In this document: piece by piece, positions 18,405-30,426 of the stretch | How the letters are laid out: every line of letters begins with the position of its first letter | Position numbering within the stretch: position 1 is the first letter of the stretch | Program-made: the position numbers and the translations under genes | Notes under the pieces: model-generated | The model's input: the letters and a program-made list of their open reading frames with translations, nothing else | Database searches by the model: none | Told to the model about the DNA's origin: nothing | Assembly (NCBI GenBank): GCA_001931875.2 | Contig: MSJH02000106.1 | Span: 1-31,554, forward strand | Reading direction: 5' to 3' | DNA: 31,554 bases | Origin: Byssochlamys sp. IMV 00236 | Taxonomy: Eukaryota; Ascomycota; Eurotiomycetes; Eurotiales; Thermoascaceae

Positions 18405-21269
18405 ATGTACAACGCAGTAAACAAGCTAAAGGAAACCGTTATTGGAGTGAGAGATGAAGAAGGATTTAAAGGCAAGATTATCAATGTTGTCAACCAGTTA
18501 CCGTACAGCTGTATTCTCAACTTATCCAATACCAATCAGTCTATCCTTGACAAGATAAAGCAGTTAAAGCTACAAAGAAACCCTTTTAATGTTTACTCTG
18601 AGATAACTCCAGCTCATACACCAACCGAAGATCATGACTTGAATCCTATCTCTCATATTCAAAGAAGACGATCCACTATTACTGTCAATCGAACCAACAA
18701 CTGGCGATTAACCCAAAGACGCGGTCACTCAGCCATGTATGCTGCTATTGATTCATTAAAGAAGGATTATCAGACTCTTTATATCGGAGGCACAGGCTCT
18801 ATATTTACGGATGAAAATGATCCTATCGAAGTGAATGACATTAATGAAGAGGAAAGAGATAGCTTAACAAGTCTGTTGCTGTCTAAATATGACATGCTGC
18901 CCATCTTTGTTGAAGATAAGCTTGCCTCTGGTCATTATGAAGGTTACAGTAAACAAGGTAAGAATAATGAAAGAGATGGTTAACATGATGTGAAGCTAAA
19001 AAGATATAAAAAAAAAAAAGTGCTTTGGCCATTGATGCACTACCTTATGTGGTCTGATAACGTAGATGAGATTGCATTTTGGAAAGATTATGTAAAAGTG
19101 AATGAAATCTTTGCTCAAGAAGCAATAAATCACTATAACGATGGCGATATCAGTAAGTTATTTTAACTATGTATATCGATATTCTGACGCGTTCTTGTTA
19201 TAGTTTGGGTTCATGATTATCACTTGTTTCTTGTTCCTCAGATGATTCGCGAGAGGCTGCCTGATGCACGTGTAGGCTTGTTTATACATACACCATTCCC
19301 AAGCTCTGAAATATTTAGATGTCTTCCTCGTAAGTAACAATGAGCTATATAATAGCAGACACTCACTTATGTGTTTTTATATACCAGATCGTAGAGAGGT
19401 TCTTCAAGGCATTTTAGGAGCAAACCTGATCGGCTTACAGACATATGATTATGCTCGCCATTTCACGTCTTGTTGTACGCGTCTCCTAGGCTATGAGTAC
19501 ACTCCCGCAGGTATACTTGGTCAAGGATCTCTTGTTCAAATAGGTATCTATCCCATCGGCATTGACCTTGAAAGAACACGAGATCATTGCAACCGTCCGG
19601 GCGTTGAACCTAAAGCAAAAGCGATTAGGGAGAGGTACGCAGGAAAGAAGTTGATCATTGGTAGAGATAAACTCGATCGTGTCAAGGGAGTGCTTCAGAA
19701 ACTGGAAGCCTTTGAAATTTTTTTGGATACATATCCCGAATGGCGAGATAAGGTTGTCTTGATCCAAGTGACCTCACCCGGTGTCTTAGATACTCCCGAT
19801 CTTGAAAAAAAGGCAAACGAAATTGTTGCACGCGTCAACAGCAAGTACGGTTCATTAGAGTTCTCGCCTGCCAATCTCTTTAATCAACATATTGATCGTG
19901 ATGAATACTATGCTCTTTTGAAGGTGGCTGATATCGGTCTCGTTACACCCGTGATTGACGGTATGAACACCTCGAGCTTTGAGTACATCGTCGCACAGGA
20001 AGGTCATCACAGTCCATTGATATTATCTGAATTTACGGGTACAGCAAGAAGTATGAGTGCAGCCATTATTGTCAACCCTTGGAACTTTAATGAAGTCGCC
20101 AGAGCTATTGCAGAGTGTTTATCGATGAGTGAAGAAGAAAAAAAGATAAAATATGAGGTAGGGACACTAGGTAAAGTATGATTTAGAATATTGTGTTCAC
20201 TTTTTGATAAGCAACTTAGTCAATTTGTGACATCTCACACTGCCAGCTTTTGGGCTCGATCTCTTGTCAAGGGGCTCCTTGACACGAAAAAGAGTAATTG
20301 GGGAACAACTGCTCCTCTCGATGTTTCACGTGTTAAAGTAGAGTATGATAATAGCAGCAAACGTGCATTGTTTTTTGACTATGATGTAAGGATGAAATTA
20401 CGTTAAGAAGGTAACGCTGACTCTTTTTCTTATTATCATAGGGAACCTTGGTACCTATTCATACTAACCCAGAAGATGCCAAGCCTTCAGAGAGAGCGAT
20501 TGAGGTTTTGAAAAAACTATGTGAGAACCCTCAAAACATCGTATGGGTTGTCTCTGGTCGTACACAGGTAACCCTCCCTTTGATCAATTAGATCTTTATC
20601 CAACATTATTTTTGTAGGAATGGCTCGACCGATATTTGGGCCATATACCCAATTTGGGCTTATCTGCTGAACACGGTTGCTTCATCAAGGATCCACAGAG
20701 CTCAACTTGGACAAACACGGCAGAGAATCTAGACTTTTCTTGGAAAGATGGAGTTAAAGAGGTCTTTGAATATTATACTGAGCGTACACCAGGTAGTACT
20801 GTTGAGGAAAAGGAGTGCTGTATTGTCTGGCATTATCGCAAGGCAGATCCAAAGTTTGGGTAAAAAGAAAGAAAAACAGTATATTGTCCACTTCAACTCA
20901 TCATACAATAGTGCATTTCAAGCAATGGAGTGTCAAAATCATATTGAGCAAAACTTTGTAGGCAAACAACCTATCGAATGCTTACCAAACAAGATGAATG
21001 TAGAAGTTCGTCATAGTTTAATCAATAAGGGATCGGTGGTCAATCGAGTTGTAGCTCAAAATCATACGATCGATTTCGTTCTCTGTGTTGGAGATGATAA
21101 GACCGATGAAGACATGTTCCGCACTTTAGAAAGAATTCAAGCAAGTGGTACAGAAGTGGTGCAATTTATTGTTATTGTTGGCTCTCATGAACGCAAGACG
21201 CTGGCCAAGTGGAGATTAGAGTCGAGCACGAAATTTTTGGATCTTTTAAACTTGCTTTTACAAGAATAA
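18405..21269 (+). CDS. TPS2: Trehalose-6-phosphate phosphatase, Tps2 type (GT20-like plus phosphatase domain)
   Basis: Eight exons (18405-18957, 19021-19152, 19204-19329, 19388-20157, 20212-20385, 20442-20567, 20618-20859, 20912-21269) give 826 residues. Residues ~25-540 are a glycosyltransferase-20 fold (IWVHDYHLFLVPQMIRERLP at 229-248, IHTPFPSSEIFRCLPHR, GANLIGLQTYDYARHF). The nucleotide-binding motif reads GRDKLDRVKG (362-371), with Lys where active synthases have Arg, as in yeast Tps2; that domain is probably structural. The C-terminal HAD phosphatase is complete: FDYDGTL (582-588), WVVSGR (about 620-625), LSAEHGCF, and GDDKTDEDMF (768-777). It should remove phosphate from trehalose-6-phosphate in the cytosolic Tps complex, a stress and spore-reserve pathway. 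The slightly shorter length than yeast Tps2 (896) is unremarkable. Confidence 0.95.
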
Positions 21270-21356
21270 TAACAATAAATACTTGTTTTTTATTGACAAT
21301 GACAATGATATGAGAGAAGATGATGTATATATGCTTTATGAGTAGATGCCAAATAA

Positions 21357-21530
21357 TTAAGGATGCACCGGACAATGTTCTAATACAAATAAGTCATCAA
21401 AAACAAAAAGATTCTTTAGATGTATACTAGTCATGTGTAATTTTGATCCACAAACAGCGCAAGTCTTTCTAGCACCATTTCCATCTGATCTTTGATCGCA
21501 AAGAATATGTGTAAAAATGATGGAAGTCAT
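21357..21530 (-). CDS. Small Cys/His-containing ORF of unknown function
   Basis: A 57-codon minus-strand frame lies between TPS2 and VPS39, within what would otherwise be their 3' regions. It contains CAVCG and ends EHCPVHP, with other Cys and His residues between, a spacing that could hold one zinc ion. The start codon directly follows a long pyrimidine tract ending CTTTAG, which looks like a splice acceptor, so this may be the last exon of a transcript whose first exon I cannot see, or a terminal exon of a VPS39 isoform. No family recognised. Confidence 0.35.
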   Translation of the reverse strand: MTSIIFTHILCDQRSDGNGARKTCAVCGSKLHMTSIHLKNLFVFDDLFVLEHCPVHP

Positions 21531-21686
21531 TTCTAAAGAAAAAGAAAAGGAAAAGAAAAAGAAATAATGCCTTTTATCCCATTACTTATCTTGCTTTTAT
21601 TTATCGAGCATTACACTCTTTTATGAAATCAAAATGTGATACAATATCCTTTCTTCCTTTTCCTCCTATCAGTTCCGATAAAGGGC

Positions 21687-24600
21687 TCATGTCAATCTCC
21701 ATTGTGTCTGTTCGATCTTTTCTTTACAAGAGTAATGAACAACAACACCATTTGGAAATACAGCAAATACACTAGATTGATGTCAAAAAAAAAAAAAAAG
21801 TATTCTATCTCCATGACTTCACTTACCTATTGCCAATGCGTTTGTTACACTGCGGACACATGCGATCTTCTGTGATTTTGACAGCTCGAGACTTGTAATA
21901 CATGAGTTGTTCTTCAGCCTACGTATAAAAAAAGACACAAATTAGCGTATGAATATCCAAGTCGTCATTCATTTACCTGTATTTGTTCTGCTTTTAATAG
22001 ATTCTTTACAATCAAGTCCATATTTCTTCTCTTGTTTGCCGCACGAATATACTTTTCAAAGAACGGGAATAGACCATGTAATTGTGTTTCGGAAGGCAAG
22101 ATAGACAAGACTTCACTCGCATTAATGTGTGATCCATGATGTGCAAGTAAGTCCAATGCCGGTTGAATTAATGGTTCTTGTTGATTACTGGGATTCAGAT
22201 ACACTTTTAACAGAGTCAAGTACATCTCTTCGCCCTTTTTAGAATCCACTCGGAATATCTTTGTACAATATCTAATATCCTGTCTTTAATCATTTATCTT
22301 TTTTTTTTTTTTGTAATTACACTTACTCTTCTGCCATGACGTAGTTTTTTAGTTTATATACATAGATATCAAGTGCTTGATCGTGTTGTCCAATTCGACT
22401 CAGTAGAATAGCTCGTTCCTCAAACAGGTCTAATAAAAATAGTGTTATCAGAGTGCATTACGATATCCTGATCATTTGTTTACCATCATCCGGAAGACGC
22501 GTTAATATCCTTTCCGCCTTATAAAAGGATGATCCTGTCAAGAATGAAAGAAGTCTAGACCTTGTGTCATATGTATCCCCTGCTATTACAGATTAGTGGT
22601 TTTGTTTGTCAGCTGTCATGCTTACCATTTTTCTTTTTATCTGAATTGATTTTATCGAGATAGACGATAACAAGTCTATTATGAAATTCCGGAGATTCAT
22701 CATGTAGTTCTTGAATGATAAACTCCAAATACTGAATGACCAAATCACTTGAAATAGACTCTAAATGCTTCAGCACTTTATCTCTTGGAAATGTTTCTGT
22801 CTTTTCTAGATCATCGATAAATATCTGTAGCCAGGGATTAGTCATCTGTCCCTCTTTTCTCTTTCTCCTGTTCAGATATCATTCAACTTACATCCATGCC
22901 ATGCTTTGGATCCTTTTCCAACACCCAACGTGAATACTCTAGCACAAGCTCAAAGTGTTCAATTCCTAATCTCTGCAAGTATCGAATAGTCGGCAGAACG
23001 CCTCGTAAGGGCCCATCTTGTTGATTTCCAAGTCTAAGAGTAACATTTTAAATACTTTTTGGATTGACTATTATAATATTTTTACTTTTGTAATAAATCA
23101 AGTGCTCTTCCGTGCAATCCTTTACAATTATAAAGATCGACAAGTTCCTTGTATTTCTTTTTTTTATATCATGTCAGTCCCTATTTTTCATATGTGATCT
23201 CTTTTTAACTTACTCTTTTCTCCATCAAGATTGTCTCACACTCTTCAACATCACAGTGGTTTTGAACTCTGAGCAATGGACCAACGAGTGCATCATTAGT
23301 CATCATGTACGATTTTAAAAGAGTGGTGTCAACCAACGACGCTTGGTCCAAGAGAGACTGATTATCGACAGAGTCACTCTTGGGAGATTTGACAGAGGGA
23401 TCATTCAACTTTCTGGCAAGTTTCTGTCGCTTATCTGTCAAGTATCGAATCAAATACGTGACAGCATCGCGAAGATGGAATCCGGTGAGCGGTACAGGTT
23501 CTCGCTTGATGGAACTTGCAACTGTAGTCGCTTTGCTTTTAGTTGAAGCCCGACTTGCTGGTCGCTCTATCTTTTCCTCTTCGATGCTCTTCTTGGCATC
23601 GCCATCATGATTGCTGTTCTCATCTTCTTCCTTCTTGGCCAAGTGACCGGCAATCATGTCTGGGTATAAGCTGATCACTTCTTCTGGTGATGTGTCCAGT
23701 TCTTGGAATAGTTCAAGTGCCTTATCGTACTCTCCATGTCGAAATAAGTCATGGGCATATGCAGTGCGAATCGAAGTGAGCTTCGCTTCCTTGTCTTGGA
23801 CAAGTACAGCATCAATTTGATCCAACAAGCTGACTGCTTCTTTATACTCTTGCTTTTCCACGAGTTGATCTACCTTTAAACAAAAGAATCAGCCATCTCT
23901 TTCTCTTTCTCTTTTTTTGATGCAACATTTACCTGTGATGAAAAACTATAGGGAGTCAAACGATAGATCTGTGAGGTGCTTGCCACATAGACTAGTTTTC
24001 CTTGATTTAAGAATCTAGTATTTGCTAAATCAATGTGTTGCACTAAGGACAGTGTTTGGATGTTTCGCACTTCTACATGCTTTGGAAGAATGGCAATCAC
24101 ATAAGGATAAGAATAACCTAGTTCAGTCAAATGAGTATGTTTTTATTACTCCCTATTTCAACTTACCAATCTGTTCTGGTGCTCCTGACCACTCAATGCC
24201 CACCTTTCGTGTTGGAGTACCATCCAATCCGAGAAAGATACTGATATCTATTGATAGATTATAAGAAGCGTAAAAATAACAATCTTAACTTCAATTACGG
24301 TCTCTAGCTAGAAGCATCTCGTTATTGGGTATCTTTGTAATCATCGGTTTTCCTCCTCTTGATCCTATTGACATGTTATAAAGACTGTTTAAAGTGCTCA
24401 TAGGCCCTGCTTCAGCTTGTCCAGTCAAGGCAAATAGTTCTGTTAGTTGACCTTGTTCGACATCCATCAGGGCATACTCTGCTAGAAACCCCAGGCAAAT
24501 CTTTGTGGTCCCCACCCAGGACATTGCTTTGATTCGATCTGGTATATTCAACTCCTTTGTCTCGCAAAACTGAGTGTCCTTCCAAACAAACACAAGTAGC

Positions 24601-25166
24601 TTCTTTCTCACAGCCACAGCTAATCGAGTAGTCAGAACTGGAACTTGCTCCTCAGGGCTCATTTCAACCATGGTTTGTACTGCAAATAGGTTGGCACCCT
24701 TTGTCTTGGCCAATGCCATCTTTAACTCAAATGTATGTAGATCGTGTAGGCTGACCAGTCCGTCTAATAGATCTCGGTTATTGTTTTATGCATACACTTT
24801 TTAAAAATATACCTGAGAGTGACACGAGTACATCAATTTCCTTTATGATATCCAGTTGTTCAATAGGTCTCTTTGAGAAAGTCTTTATAGTCTTGGAAAG
24901 TGTTACTTCGGGCACTTCATTATCGTCTGCCACTACAACATGTTATTATTGCTCTTCCTTTAGATAATGAGCTATACCTAGTGGTTCTTTGATGTCAAAG
25001 ACAAGTAGCTGACCCGAGCCAGTGCCAATCAAGAGTCTGTCTCCTATATATGATGTTATCAAATGAGAATATAAAAGTTATATAAGTCTATCTTACCGTG
25101 AGCAAAGATAGATTCTATACGATTTAGCTTATCAACTACTGTTGTTACTTGAAAAGCATCGTGCAT
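21687..25166 (-). CDS. VPS39: Vacuolar HOPS/CORVET-type subunit Vam6/Vps39
   Basis: Fifteen exons, complement(21687-21771, 21827-21918, 21977-22283, 22327-22429, 22484-22582, 22626-22845, 22892-23033, 23086-23147, 23214-23873, 23933-24117, 24167-24247, 24299-24763, 24813-24932, 24978-25043, 25097-25166), all in phase, give 918 residues. The N-terminus starts MHDAFQVTTVVDKLNRIESI and forms a citron-homology beta-propeller (~15-330: GDRLLIGTGSGQLLVFDIKE, YSYPYVIAILPKHVEVRNIQ). A helical clathrin-repeat solenoid follows (EYKEAVSLLDQIDAVL, ELVDLYNCKGLHGRALDLL, QYLEFIIQELHDESPEFHN). The C-terminus has MCPQCNKRIGNSVFAVFPNG and VVHYSC, the Vps39 zinc-binding tail. Vps39 binds Rab7/Ypt7 and tethers late endosomes to vacuoles. 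A Glu/Ser/Lys-rich insert (~400-430) lies in the long exon. Introns of 43-66 nt dominate. Confidence 0.95.
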
Positions 25167-25786
25167 TTTAAATGGTGAGAAATGAAACACTCTATTTTGC
25201 CCTTTTTTTCTCTCTTTCTTCAATGCTGAATGCTTGTGTAACGCTAAGAACGAAACGTCATTGAAAAGGGCATTGATATCTCTGTAAGAAGATACATAAG
25301 CATATACATCACAATAGAATAGCTATAGTATTTGTTCAACTTTAGATTAATACTTTGAAACAGTCTAAAAAGACTGCTTGTCCATGATAAATGATTTTAT
25401 GATCGTATTGATCTCCTTCCTTTTCCTAACCAAGTTCTATGTATGAGATCACAGCGTAATGAGATATTCTTTGACATGAAATAATTTATTGCAATTACAC
25501 TTGAGTTGATCTTGGCTCTTTATTGATCAAACTGACAATATAAAACTAGAATAAATAACAATATTTCTTTTTATCTCTTCTTCTTGAAAAGAAAGCACAT
25601 TCAAAAGCTTTGCTGGGCGACATCATAGGCAATAGATAGAGGTAGTGCCTGTAGTATTAGCCTAACTTCTAGTGTATTTTCTGGTGCATGTAGTGTTTCC
25701 CTACTTTAAAACATAGCTAATGATTCGCCTTTATTAATTACGCCTTTCGACTAGAGTTGGAATACTCACCAGATTCATCATACAAG
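25167..25786. other. Intergenic between VPS39 start and the next plus-strand ORF
   Basis: This should contain the VPS39 promoter near 25167-25260 (minus strand). The rest is AT-rich with no supported gene. Confidence 0.45.
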
Positions 25787-26374
25787 ATGGTTTACGCATA
25801 TGATAAAGAAATCTTGGGTGCCGTATGGGAATTCGCCAAGAACTTTGACAAAGCTTCTCCACTTGGTTTCAGTCAGTGGCTGAATGAGCAAGATATAGGC
25901 GTCCTTATGGGCAAGCCGGAACACAAAATTTTCAAGAGAAATAAAAGAACTCAAAAAAATAAGATGACATCTAAATACTTTAGACAGCAAGCATTACCGT
26001 AAGGCTTAAAGACAGCATGTAACATATATGAAAAAGCTAACTTTATCTTGGTAGCCAATCTTGCAGAAAAACATCATAAATACATTGCCTAAACATCAAG
26101 CATACATGAAACGGCTTAAGAAAGATGGAAAAACACTTTGTAATTTATGACTCATCTTTTCTTTCGACTAACAGGAAGATCACCGATACTTTGCATCGTC
26201 ATGTAAGTATGCCCTGACTGACGCATCTTCTTGTAATAAAATGTTATTTTGATGCTTCATGAGATCATACTGTTCTTAAGTCATGCCTTAAAGAAACTAT
26301 ATTTGACAACAAAGACTCCCAAACCAAACAGCCAATCTAATAAAGTCATACAGTTTGGACCCTGGACAGCTTAA
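25787..26374 (+). CDS. Unassigned ORF cluster, possibly a spliced or decayed gene
   Basis: The ATG at 25787 opens a 72-codon frame to 26002 (KEILGAVWEFAKNFDKASPL, WLNEQDIGVLMGKPEHKIF), basic and without a family I know. Two further open blocks follow: about 26069-26139 (KNIINTLPKHQAYMKRLKKD) and 26267-26374, which in one frame ends KVIQFGPWTA and stops at 26372-26374. Candidate GT-AG introns exist between the blocks (for example 26203-26266), but I cannot join all blocks in one frame. It may be an intact gene with small exons I have mis-set, or a transposon remnant. Confidence 0.3.
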
Positions 26375-26852
26375 TTCAAGAAATGCCCAAACAGGCTTCA
26401 AAAATATGACCAATTGAGAATGGAAACACTGTATTCCATCATTATACTTTTTATAGTCAATCTGTTCTTTGCATTAAGTTTTCATTAAATGTTGGATTGT
26501 ATATTGTTGATCTTATACCTCAGAGCATATAATTAATGACTACAAGCGAATCACTTATCATGTACCGTAACCATTTTTATTTTTATTCGACTCAGTCTTG
26601 AAGTAACTCATTTTCATTAATCTCTTTAAGCAAATGATCAGTCAAGGTGTTATCATACATACACTATAGGAAGTTTATTAAGTAAGAAGAAGTAAAGAAT
26701 CCATGATGGCAGACTATGTATATGGAGGTATTTTACTCCCCACCCCTTTCTTTCCCTTCTCTTTGAATTATTGGGTAATAACTTTAATGTTTTAATGACC
26801 GAATCAGGCTTACTTCTTTTTTCTTTCTTTTTCTTAAACATAAAGAATATAA
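26375..26852. other. Intergenic upstream of the CPSF6-like gene
   Basis: AT-rich with no supported gene. A C-rich patch (ccccacccctttctttccc, about 26738-26756) and a C/T-rich tract (26812-26835) lie upstream of the next start codon and are plausible promoter elements. Confidence 0.45.
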
Positions 26853-28123
26853 ATGGCTGAAGAAGAACTTGATATTTATAGTGATTACGACTTTGGTTTG
26901 GTAACTGAATAAAAGTAAAGATATAAAGAATACGAATAGTTAATATTATAAAATAGGGAGATGATCTTGAAGAAATTGTTCATGATGTGCCAGTAAAGAA
27001 GAGATCAAGGCCAGAAGAAGAAGAAGAAGAACTTATGGATGAAAAGGTAAATTCTTTTATATGAACTAAACAAAAGAACTAACCTTTAGAATAGACAACT
27101 AAATCATTAAAGATTAATGAAGATCAGAAACAAGGTAAAGGACAACATATGATATTGAAATAGCATAAATAACACTTATTGTTATTATTATTATAGGTTA
27201 TCAAAAAATACAAACAACACTACAGGCATACCAGAGCCATAAACAACAACAGCAACAGCAACAACACCACCACAGCCAACAACACCATCAACAGCAACAG
27301 CATCAACACCAAATACCAACATCTTTAACGCAATTACGTGGTATATCAAATCAACCCACAAGTAGCATTTATCTAGGGGAACTCCATTGGGTAACAACAA
27401 TAATAATAACCACAATAGTAACAATCTTTAAACAATACATACTTTTAGTATACGACTGACAAAGACGTTCAAGAACCATTAAAGAAAGCTAATCTTATAG
27501 AACATCTTAAAGAAATGACATTTTTTGAATATAAAATGAATGGAAAGTCAAAAGGGTAAATAATGCATGATATTGATACAACATCTTGACTCCTTTTTTA
27601 TAGTATTGTATTTCTTGAGTTTGATAATGAAGAATATGCTTCTCATGCAAAGGATGTCTTTGAGAAAACGTAAGTTACAAAAAAGAATTCATAGAATATA
27701 TTGCTGATAAACAATGAATAGTGAATTTGATCATAAACGAGTTTATGCACTATATACAACCTCACCGAATCCATTCAAGCATTTACCAAAAGGTATAAAG
27801 TATATAAAGTGAGATAGGGTTGTGCTCATATGTCGATAGAATCAAGTAACAAATCAACAAGGAATATCGTCAATAATACACCTCCTATGCCAAGATTAGG
27901 CAATACAACCATGAATTTCCCCTTCAATCCAAGCATGCCTTATTTCGCTGCTCCGCCTGTACCCCCAAACATAAGGATGTATAATGAAATGATGATGAGA
28001 GGTAACATGCGTAACAATAACAACAACAACAATAGAGGAAGAAATGGGCCTAGCTATAATCAACAATCAACAGGCAATAGCATGTATCTTAACCCTGCTT
28101 TCTTTGAACAACAACAGCAATAA
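26853..28123 (+). CDS. CPSF6: CPSF6/CFIm68-like RRM protein (mRNA cleavage factor Im)
   Basis: Eight exons (26853-26900, 26957-27046, 27095-27134, 27197-27390, 27449-27555, 27604-27669, 27722-27792, 27840-28123) give 299 residues. The acidic start MAEEELDIYSDYDFG resembles the DIYAD/DLYDD start of CPSF6/7. A Gln/His-rich linker encoded by CAA/CAC repeats precedes one RRM (~120-200): RNP2-like IYLGEL, then HWYTTDKDVQEPLKKANLIE, RNP1-like KSKGIVFLEF, and VYALYTTSPNPFKHLPK. In animals CFIm68 works with CFIm25 to choose poly(A) sites. The tail is Pro/Met/Asn-rich (PYFAAPPVPPNIRMYNEMMM, then seven Asn and RGR) rather than the RS domain of animal CPSF6. Assignment is from RRM layout and N-terminus; another single-RRM protein is the alternative. 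Confidence 0.78.
27230..27325 (+). repeat. CAA/CAC/CAT-rich tract encoding a Gln/His linker
   Basis: Repeated CAA, CAG, CAC and CAT codons encode a Gln- and His-rich stretch before the RRM of the CPSF6-like protein. The antisense strand gives a Val/Leu-rich open frame that is only a shadow. Confidence 0.85.
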
Positions 28124-28780
28124 TATTGTAAATAAATTAACAAGCTTTTCAACTCTCTCTCTCTTTTCACTACTAGTCTTTTTCAGTACGCTGTAGACAG
28201 AATAATTTCAAAAAAGTACTTTATCAATGGAATGAGCTTGTATATGCCATATTAGGGAGACTTCCTAGTTGATCTCAGAACATTATAATTGTATCAACTC
28301 ATTGATTTCATACTACGTTGACCAGATATATTAAAAAGGTAATAATAATATACGTGTTCAATGATAGTATGTAGCATTACGACCTGTTATATTCAGAGGA
28401 TTAACGTGAGGAATTAAGTTAAAATTAGGATTATTAAGACGAGTAAAAGGTAATCTTTATTGATATTCATATGAGGTAGTATTAATATTAGCTTACAATT
28501 GTAATTCATAATCATTCATTGTTATCCGTTGTGAGTCATCTTGGTATCAAATATAGTGAACTTGCTGTGAATCATCAATAGTAATTTGTATTTAACTTTA
28601 TTAAAAAGGAGAATTTGCACAACTATCTAAAATAGGGAAGCTGCTGTAAAAAGTACGACAGAGGTGTGAGAGTGCTGTGACCATTACTCCATTTATACAA
28701 ATATATCTATCGTGCAACAATTAGTAAACCCCAGTTTCATTACATTCTTTCCAGTTTAAGCAAGACTCTTATATTGGTGG
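28124..28780. other. Intergenic between the CPSF6-like gene and the retroelement fragment
   Basis: Starts with a short CT-rich tract (28153-28168) likely within the 3' untranslated region of the upstream gene. The rest is AT-rich, with no supported gene. A retroelement leader or LTR could lie here but I found no clear repeat pair. Confidence 0.4.
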
Positions 28781-28844
28781 AGAAGCAAAATTCTTCCCAA
28801 TCTTTGTATATATCCATTGCGCCTCTTCGAGTGGAGTCAAAACG

Positions 28845-30016
28845 TGAATAATAATCGAGCACCGTTCAATCCTGACGAACCGAATCCTTGGTTGTTAAAT
28901 ATGGTGTTACAACAACAAAACGCTACCCCCAAATCGACCAACATTTACAGTTAGAGCAGGATTATCTAGCACTTCGTCAGGGAATTATTCGCGAGCGTCA
29001 AGCAGCTATCGAGCTGTTGCATCAAGAGCAAGAGGAGCGGAAACTCCATTTTATGAAAACTTACGAAGAGCAGCAGAATGTTGTTTTTAAAGAATACGTA
29101 CAAGAGATGCGACAATATTTACAAGAGACTTACCAAGAAACAACCCATCATAGTGCAGCGGCACTACAAGAGATACGCCTTATCATGGAAGCTGCTTGCC
29201 TTAACAATGAAACTACGATCAAAGGACTTACAGCAACAGTTACCCAACTGCAGAGCATGTTAACCCAAAAATAAGACGTCATGACAAAATTAAATGAAGT
29301 CGCTCTTCAGCAACGAGTTGAGACATCCAGTCTTCAAAATGAAATTGCCTCCTACAAGCTTTATATCGCTGACATTCAGTCCGATTATCAAACCTTTAAG
29401 CTGAAGTCTACATTGTTCAAACCCCGTACTGCTGTATTGTCTACAATTCGGTTAGAATCGTTGTCTGTTGCTCCCACCATCAAGACTCATGAGTTACCCG
29501 TTAAGAATATATCATCCGTTTGTAAGGGCTTAGTGTCTAGTGATTCATTGGAAGCCAGTGAGTACGCTGCACATAGGGATCGTTGGAATACAAGACACCG
29601 CCATTTGATCCAAACTTGGTGTCATCTATGAGTGCTTATGAATGGCTGTTATACTTTGAAAGTCTCATTCAATACTATGGTTGGAACGAGGAACGATCTA
29701 ATTGCAGAATTTTTGATGGCTATCCAATGCCCTGTTGTACTGTGACAGCGTTCGCTTTCTACTGGATCGAAGCCCTCATTTGCTTCACTTAAAACTGCAT
29801 TCGCAGCCTTTTTTGGAGGGGAGAATAAGAGCCGTACTCAATTACCCCACTTCATTGAGACGGCAAACAAGGCAACAAGCCTCTTACAGCATCTGGTCCT
29901 CATCTACAAGTAGCCATATTGACTGTCACTACGGATCGCTAGATGGAGATTACGCGTCAATAGTACTGAACAAAATTAGAAAAAATAATCATACTAAGAG
30001 TCAGAGAATACGATAG
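28845..30016 (+). pseudogene. Decayed gag-like retrotransposon fragment
   Basis: Consecutive open blocks in shifting frames read NNNRAPFNPDEPNPWLLNMV (from about 28845); LEQDYLALRQGIIRERQAAI and onward as a long coiled coil (to 29274); MTKLNEVALQQRVETSSLQN (29281-29631); FDPNLVSSMSAYEWLLYFES (29583 on); and, after a further frameshift, SLKTAFAAFFGGENKSRTQL (about 29785-29845). A coiled coil followed by an AYEWLLYFE-type helical block and a late KTAF-AAFFG motif matches gag of Ty3/gypsy-type fungal retrotransposons. No zinc knuckle, protease or reverse transcriptase follows, so only a gag piece remains. The frameshifts and stops make it non-functional. The assignment is by pattern. Confidence 0.5.
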
Positions 30017-30426
30017 GGGAAAGTAAATGAAAGTATTTTGTAAAACTATGAAGCAATTAAGACGTGGTTGTGATACCAAAGGATACATATTTGGAAATTA
30101 TGAATAGATAAGAAGGAGCCTGATTCCTGTCAACAAGTAGAGTAAACCCATAACGCGGAATAATTTTCTTTGATGAGCATCCATAGTTAGATCGATATGA
30201 TAATTAGAAGTAGTCAGCAAAGTATGCTTAAATGCGATGGCATACAGCTTCGTCACCACGATTTATTTGTCCTTATGATAGCAAGGCCACAGAGGGCTAA
30301 TGATAAAGACATATAATTATTTCAATGATGAATACAGGTATTAACTATGGTCATCTTGACGATAAAGAATAAAGGACATTTACTGGGATCATCAGTAGTT
30401 GCTTTATTCCCTTTATGTTATTTAAA

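Noticed and set aside
24022..24264. Plus-strand open frame of 80 codons
   Set aside because: Antisense of two VPS39 exons.
27191..27424. Minus-strand Val/Leu-rich open frame
   Set aside because: Antisense of the CAA/CAC tract in the CPSF6-like gene.
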